From positions 1 to 44,802 of the forward strand of contig JAKUPZ010000014.1 in NCBI GenBank assembly GCA_022449765.1: 44,802 bases of DNA, in the 5' to 3' direction. The notes under the pieces were generated by a model. The model was not told the DNA's origin. It ran no database searches and worked only from the letters and a program-made list of their open reading frames with translations. Source of the DNA: Dehalococcoidia bacterium. Lineage in GTDB: Bacteria > Chloroflexota > Dehalococcoidia > Lucifugimonadales > Australimonadaceae. Below, piece after piece: positions 40,841-44,802 of this stretch (the stretch's first letter is position 1; each line of letters begins with the position of its first letter). The position numbers were made by a program, and so were the translations under genes.

Positions 40841-41369
40841 TCTTGAGCCAGTTTTCTCGTAAGATTTCCATTAATATAAAATCCCTGCCTGCACGGCGAA
40901 CTGGTTCAACCTCTCTAAAGCCACAACCTGCAAAAGCCCGTCGAGCTCTCGCATTCCATGCAAGCGTGTGCAGATAGAGGCGTTTCATATTGTCCATCTT
41001 GAAGCACTCATTAATAAGTAATCCCACTGCCTCTCTCCCGTAACCAGATCCCCAGTAATTTCGATTACCCACCAAGATGCCAATCTCACATTGACCACCT
41101 ATCGTATCGATATCGTAGATCATGCAGTTGCCAATGTGCTCTCCTTCTAGAGTATCAATCCCATATCGATGAACCCAAGGTGTAGGAAATTTGAGTTCAT
41201 TTTCATAATCTCGTAAAAAATCTTTTAGCGACTGACGAATAGGCATGGCTGCATCCAATTCCGCAAGCTCTGGATTTGCCCTCCAGTTATGGTCATTTTC
41301 TCCATCTTCATAGCGTTTTTCGCGGATTAATACCTTTTCGCCTTTAGCAATAATGTCATTCATTATCAT
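40830..41369 (-). CDS. GNAT-family acetyltransferase (RimJ/RimL-like)
   Basis: A 179-residue GNAT protein. The acetyl-CoA loop is in IGILVGNRNYWGSGYGREAV (about 96-115), with the typical G-S-G-Y-G-R-E variant of Q/RxxGxG/A, and the helix after FKMDNMKRLYLHTLAWNARARRAF carries the N-A-R-A-x-x-x-F segment of RimJ/RimL-like enzymes. The acceptor (N-terminal amine, amino group of an antibiotic, or other) is unknown. It overlaps the Nudix gene by 14 bases and ends the tldD-tldE-HEAT-Nudix-GNAT operon. Confidence 0.87.
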   Translation of the reverse strand: MIMNDIIAKGEKVLIREKRYEDGENDHNWRANPELAELDAAMPIRQSLKDFLRDYENELKFPTPWVHRYGIDTLEGEHIGNCMIYDIDTIGGQCEIGILVGNRNYWGSGYGREAVGLLINECFKMDNMKRLYLHTLAWNARARRAFAGCGFREVEPVRRAGRDFILMEILRENWLKTRN

Positions 41370-41796
41370 TCCTCAACACTAGTGCAGATACTGCTTTAGT
41401 AGCGATCTCTTGCTCAGATACATGAGTTAGCATTTCAGGGAATTTCCCCTTCCCTAGCCAATGAATTTCATCAAATTCATCATCATGGTAATCGGTAGAC
41501 CCACCGGTAGCTTTCATGAGGAAAAAGTACACTCGTTTATGGAACATACGGTCAGATTTTTCAAAAAAATACTCAATAAACCCTAAATCCGATTCAATCT
41601 CTATTTCAAGGCCCGTTTCTTCCGAAACTTCCCTCAAGGCAGTTTCGGCTATCGACTCGCCTTCATGTGGAGTACCTTTAGGCAATGCCCATAAATTTGA
41701 TGAGTAACGATGGCATACTGCAAACTGCCATTCGCTAGGTGCAATACGGTAAACTATGCCTCCCGCCGACACTGCTTCAATAGGCTCAGACTTCAT
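41356..41796 (-). CDS. Nudix hydrolase (Ap4A-hydrolase-like)
   Basis: A 146-residue Nudix protein with an exact box: GTPHEGESIAETALREVSEETGL (Gx5Ex7REVxEExGL). The sequence before it (WALPKG) is the form found in diadenosine-polyphosphate hydrolases and related enzymes. The start is taken at the ATG 41796, which has AGGA 8 bases upstream; an earlier ATG at 41811 would overlap the HEAT gene by 26 bases. It may clean up dinucleoside polyphosphates or other damaged nucleotides. Substrate not proven. Confidence 0.87.
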   Translation of the reverse strand: MKSEPIEAVSAGGIVYRIAPSEWQFAVCHRYSSNLWALPKGTPHEGESIAETALREVSEETGLEIEIESDLGFIEYFFEKSDRMFHKRVYFFLMKATGGSTDYHDDEFDEIHWLGKGKFPEMLTHVSEQEIATKAVSALVLRNDNE

Positions 41797-42730
41797 CAAT
41801 GTAATCCTCATGGGTGTTTAGCATTGAAAAATCAGATTCGTCTGACTCAAGTTCTTTCAATGCCTGCTCTGCTGCCTCGCTGATTGGAGCATCGCCGTTT
41901 TCTATGTAATTGTGTAAAAGCTTCTTAGCATTTACACCTCCAATACCACCAATAGCGTTCACAGCAGCGATCGCTACCTGTGAGTCAGAATCACTCACCG
42001 CATCGTGCAAAACAGGCAGGGCTTCTGGGTCTGCAATTTCGCGCGCAGCATTAGCAGCCTCATATCTTATAGCAGGCTCTTCGTTTTCAAGTTCATCCAA
42101 AATTACAGGCATCCATCGTGAATCGCATGTCCTGCCCATTGAATACAAGGCACTTTGTTTCATGTCTAAGCTTTCATTTGCGTAAGCCCAATGAATCCAG
42201 TTATTTATAGAATTCGTATTAGTCGCCGCTAACGCCTCTAGTGCTCTTCGCCTGACAGCCAAATCAATATTTTGGTCTTCTAAAATACAATTGAGGGATT
42301 CACAGAGTTTGTTGCCGTCCCTCTCTATCAACTTCCCAGCTACGTAAAGTTCGACAAAATGCGCTAGAGCAATTGCTGCTGCTGCACGAACATCCAAAGA
42401 TTGATCTGCTTCTAATGTGTTAATTAAAGGAGCAATAGCATTACGATCAGTGGTTTCCCATAGGCCAGAAGCCGCAAGTATCCGTATATCGGGTTCACTG
42501 TCGGCTAGTGATGAGCAAAAAACTCCAAGGAAATCTAGCTCAATATTATCGTCAGACATTGCCACTAATGACGTTAATATCTTCCGCCGCCTAAGGGCAG
42601 GTATATCTGCAAAAACTTCAGCTATTTGTTCATTTTCTTCACGTGATAAGCCGCTCAACTGCCCCAGCATGCCCGGAGTTAAATCTAATTGCTCATTGGA
42701 TAGATCCTTTGCTAGCGATTCAAAATCCAT
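41786..42730 (-). CDS. HEAT-repeat protein
   Basis: A 314-residue protein mostly built of HEAT/PBS-lyase-type repeats: repeated units such as DIRILAASGLWE, DVRAAAAIALAHF, DLAVRRRALEALAA, AIRYEAANAAREIA and QVAIAAVNAIGGIG from about residue 85 to 290. Such proteins are scaffolds that hold partners. The N-terminal 80 residues are acidic and helical (MDFESLAKDLSNEQLDLTPG). The ATG at 42730 is preceded by AAGGG 5 bases before and lies one base after the TldE stop. In this operon it may organise the proteolytic TldD/E pair, but this is a guess. Confidence 0.82.
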   Translation of the reverse strand: MDFESLAKDLSNEQLDLTPGMLGQLSGLSREENEQIAEVFADIPALRRRKILTSLVAMSDDNIELDFLGVFCSSLADSEPDIRILAASGLWETTDRNAIAPLINTLEADQSLDVRAAAAIALAHFVELYVAGKLIERDGNKLCESLNCILEDQNIDLAVRRRALEALAATNTNSINNWIHWAYANESLDMKQSALYSMGRTCDSRWMPVILDELENEEPAIRYEAANAAREIADPEALPVLHDAVSDSDSQVAIAAVNAIGGIGGVNAKKLLHNYIENGDAPISEAAEQALKELESDESDFSMLNTHEDYIDEV

Positions 42731-42731
42731 T

Positions 42732-44063
42732 TCAACCCTTACTAGAGATCGATACGCCTTCAATCATAATCGAAGGTGTATATAAACCGCCGCCAAGCCA
42801 TCTACTATCACTACCAATCTCAATCAGCTGATTAAGCACTTTATATGTGTTGCCAGAAACCATTGTATCTTTGACGCGACCTACGATTTCACCATGTTCA
42901 ATTTTATATCCAAGCAACACATTAGCATTGAAATCCCCACCCAAAACATTGCCTTGCCCTGCGCCTAACAAACGCTCGATTATTAATCCTTCGTCTAAAG
43001 AAGCGATCATCTCGTCCAAGCCAGTGTTGCCAGGGCCTACTTGCAATACTCCTGTTGAAGGCGACGGTAATGACCCTAAGCCACGTTCACCTGAACCAGT
43101 GCTGATGGTGCCTGCCTTGCCTGCAGTTTGTAGATCATAAAAAAAAGCCTGAGCAATACCATCTTCAATTAATGGTAATTTCTTTGAAATCACGCCTTCA
43201 TCGTCACAAGGTCTGCTACCCGGTACGAACGGAAGAGTCGGATCATCCACTAAGTTAAATCTGCTATCTAAGATTTTCTCGCCTAATTTCCCAATCAGTG
43301 GAGATGTTCCCAATAAAACTGATTTCCCATTTAACCCTGCTAGTAAAGGAGACAATAGAATGCTGGATACTGCGGTAGGAAGTAATATCACGGGCAAAGA
43401 CTCATTACCCACGGTTGCAGTTCTTGCAGCCCAGCGCAGTTGCCGTTCAATTGAATTCACTACAAAAGAAGAATCCATTAAAGGGGAAACGCTACTTTGT
43501 CCATCGAAAGTAAAGAGCATATCTTCACCTCTAATGACTGTCCCTTCAAAACCTAGCCCAAACCGCGTTCTAGGGTATTGAATCTGAGCCCCATTACTAT
43601 TAATTAGAGTAATAGTTGAAGATGACTTGGAAACACTACCTTCGACTTGCACCTCATCTGATAGCGAACGTAAGTTTGCAATCGCGTTCTCACCCAATGC
43701 AACCATCTCTTCTAAAGTTGTTTGCTCTACCGTATTGTCATACCCACTAACGTCAGGATAATTCTGACGTTCCGGAAAATTAAATTGTGCTTCTGCTCCG
43801 AAAGGTGCTGTTTCCAATGCGGCCTCTACCAATCCAGCAATGTCGTCTAGATTAGAGGTAGAACTGAAGCCTATTCGTCCGTTTTTAATTATCCTTAGCG
43901 CAATCCCAGCAGCATCATTAGCATCAACTCCTTTGATAGCATTTGCCTCAAAATAGACTGGCGTTGATGATGCTTCCACGCAGAACACTTCTGCCTGGTC
44001 GGCAACATTTTGCGATAGTGCTAATACTTCCTCAGCTTTAGCAAAGGCGTCTTTTGAATGCAC
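42732..44063 (-). CDS. TldE/PmbA-family metalloprotease subunit
   Basis: A 443-residue PmbA/TldE homolog, the partner of TldD in a zinc protease that trims unfolded or peptide substrates such as microcin B17 and CcdA. The N-terminal AEVFCVEASSTPVYFEANAIKG and the conserved C-terminal GQGNVLGGDFNANVLLGYKIEHGEIVGRVKDTMVSGN (about 371-407) are typical. It lacks HExxxH, as expected, because TldD carries the metal. It follows tldD by 5 bases and precedes HEAT by 1 base. Confidence 0.93.
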   Translation of the reverse strand: MHSKDAFAKAEEVLALSQNVADQAEVFCVEASSTPVYFEANAIKGVDANDAAGIALRIIKNGRIGFSSTSNLDDIAGLVEAALETAPFGAEAQFNFPERQNYPDVSGYDNTVEQTTLEEMVALGENAIANLRSLSDEVQVEGSVSKSSSTITLINSNGAQIQYPRTRFGLGFEGTVIRGEDMLFTFDGQSSVSPLMDSSFVVNSIERQLRWAARTATVGNESLPVILLPTAVSSILLSPLLAGLNGKSVLLGTSPLIGKLGEKILDSRFNLVDDPTLPFVPGSRPCDDEGVISKKLPLIEDGIAQAFFYDLQTAGKAGTISTGSGERGLGSLPSPSTGVLQVGPGNTGLDEMIASLDEGLIIERLLGAGQGNVLGGDFNANVLLGYKIEHGEIVGRVKDTMVSGNTYKVLNQLIEIGSDSRWLGGGLYTPSIMIEGVSISSKG

Positions 44064-44068
44064 AATAA

Positions 44069-44802
44069 TTAGACACCCCCAATCAAACAGTTTTGGATTC
44101 GTATATGAGGGCTTCCATTCGAGACAGGCAAAGGGCTTTGCCCTCCTTTACCACATCCTCCGCCCTCGTTCATGAGTAAATCATGCGCAATTCCATCAAT
44201 ATTATGAAGAGTAGTAAAAACATTACCCGAGAGCATTACAGGACGACATAGTTCCGCAATTTCACCATTACGGACTCGATACGTTTCACCTGCAGAGAAG
44301 GTAAACATTTCCATTGAGGTCATTCCGCCATACCAGTTTTTGACATATAAGCCATCTTTTACACCTGAAAATAAATCAGAGACGGTAGATTCACCTGGTA
44401 CTATGAACGTGTTAGTCATACGAACAATAGGGGCAAAGCGGTAATTCAATGCTCTCGCATTACCAGTCGGTCTTTCTCCAAGTTTTGCAGCTGTTTCTCT
44501 AGAATGTAACCGACCGACCAAGATTCCTTCCTTAATCAGGTCAGTCTCTTGCCCCTGCACTCCCTCGTCATCGTACGCATAAGACCCACGTAAAGTTGGA
44601 CTAGGAACAGTAGCTCCGTCTTTAACATTCAGGTGAACGCCGCCAAATCGTTTTCCTGGCTTCATTAATTCCTGCAGGCGTGGTTCTGCGTAAATATGAT
44701 CTGCCTCTGAAAGATGTCCAAATGCTTCATGTATAACTACTCCTGCGAGGATTGCGTCTAAAATTACTGAGTACTCCCCTCCATTTACCTCCGGAGCGTT
44801 TA
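44069..44802 (-). CDS. tldD: TldD-family zinc metalloprotease subunit (partial, 5' end outside window)
   Basis: The C-terminal part (about 244 residues visible) of TldD. The frame stays open from 44802 and includes VVIHEAFGHLSEADHIYAEP (within 44680-44760), i.e. the HExxxH zinc site with the following E-x-D. After it come YAYDDEGVQGQ and LYVKNWYGGMTSMEMFTFSAGE, a normal TldD C-terminus with GGGCGKGGQSPLPVSNGSPHI. The methionine at 44665 is internal, not the start. It forms a heterodimer with the TldE encoded right downstream. The real N-terminus is outside the window. Confidence 0.93.
   Translation of the reverse strand, partial: NAPEVNGGEYSVILDAILAGVVIHEAFGHLSEADHIYAEPRLQELMKPGKRFGGVHLNVKDGATVPSPTLRGSYAYDDEGVQGQETDLIKEGILVGRLHSRETAAKLGERPTGNARALNYRFAPIVRMTNTFIVPGESTVSDLFSGVKDGLYVKNWYGGMTSMEMFTFSAGETYRVRNGEIAELCRPVMLSGNVFTTLHNIDGIAHDLLMNEGGGCGKGGQSPLPVSNGSPHIRIQNCLIGGV

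Overview
The window looks like a stretch of chromosome from a free-living, probably marine bacterium, most likely a Chloroflexota of the SAR202/Dehalococcoidia type. This rests on gene content and is an inference: moderate to low GC, a paired SCO1664-like kinase and DUF3090 gene (known from Actinobacteria and Chloroflexota), a mandelate-racemase-type enolase, FAH, VOC, Ldh2 and MaoC catabolic genes, and a selenocysteine-type OsmC gene. There is no prophage, insertion sequence or CRISPR array. Genes are tightly packed, and many overlap by 1-30 bases.

Layout. 1-5.8 kb: sucrase/ferredoxin-like fragment, Lon-N-domain protein, Nudix hydrolase, NAD kinase, ispH, an isocitrate/isopropylmalate-type dehydrogenase and an inositol-monophosphatase-type phosphatase. 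5.8-9.2 kb (minus): purM, prs, DUF3090 and SCO1664, a purine/PRPP operon carrying two genes of unknown role. 9.4-16.6 kb: a VOC protein, then on the plus strand a ROK kinase, purA, an FAH-family enzyme and dapB-asd-dapA for diaminopimelate/lysine. 16.6-19.6 kb (minus): rpsO-pnp and a small membrane protein; rpsO has a structured leader. 19.6-25.8 kb: an enolase-superfamily gene, a perfect terminator hairpin, amt-P-II behind a GlnR-like four-box operator, an AEC transporter, an OsmC-type gene with an in-frame UGA, and an MFS permease. 25.8-29.2 kb: GDPD, a SpoU-type RNA methylase, tRNA-Cys, an Ldh2-family dehydrogenase, tRNA-Leu and a cupin.

29.1-37.5 kb is the most striking part. An eleven-gene minus-strand operon carries a zinc-ribbon protein, two tiny membrane proteins, two SRPBCC proteins, an FAD amine-oxidase-like enzyme, DUF1365, two SDR proteins, a DCC thiol protein and a CPD photolyase. 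It is transcribed divergently from a regulator that joins an N-terminal CarH/LitR-type cobalamin photosensor domain (W-x9-EH and ExHxxG motifs) to a C-terminal XRE helix-turn-helix. The promoters overlap and hold two TGCAGAT repeats. I infer a B12-based, light-responsive photoprotection system with the reverse domain order and a different DNA-binding fold from MerR-type CarH.

37.6-44.8 kb: class II aldolase-like gene, flavin-type oxidoreductase, Pmp3-like peptide, tRNA-Trp, a split MaoC pair, and a tldD-tldE-HEAT-Nudix-GNAT operon that runs off the window.

The second standout is the OsmC gene at 23448-23993. It is split by a TGA exactly where the family has its catalytic cysteine, and a 7-bp stem with a GGUU loop lies 19 nt downstream, as in a bacterial SECIS element. 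It should be read as one selenoprotein gene, not two short ORFs.
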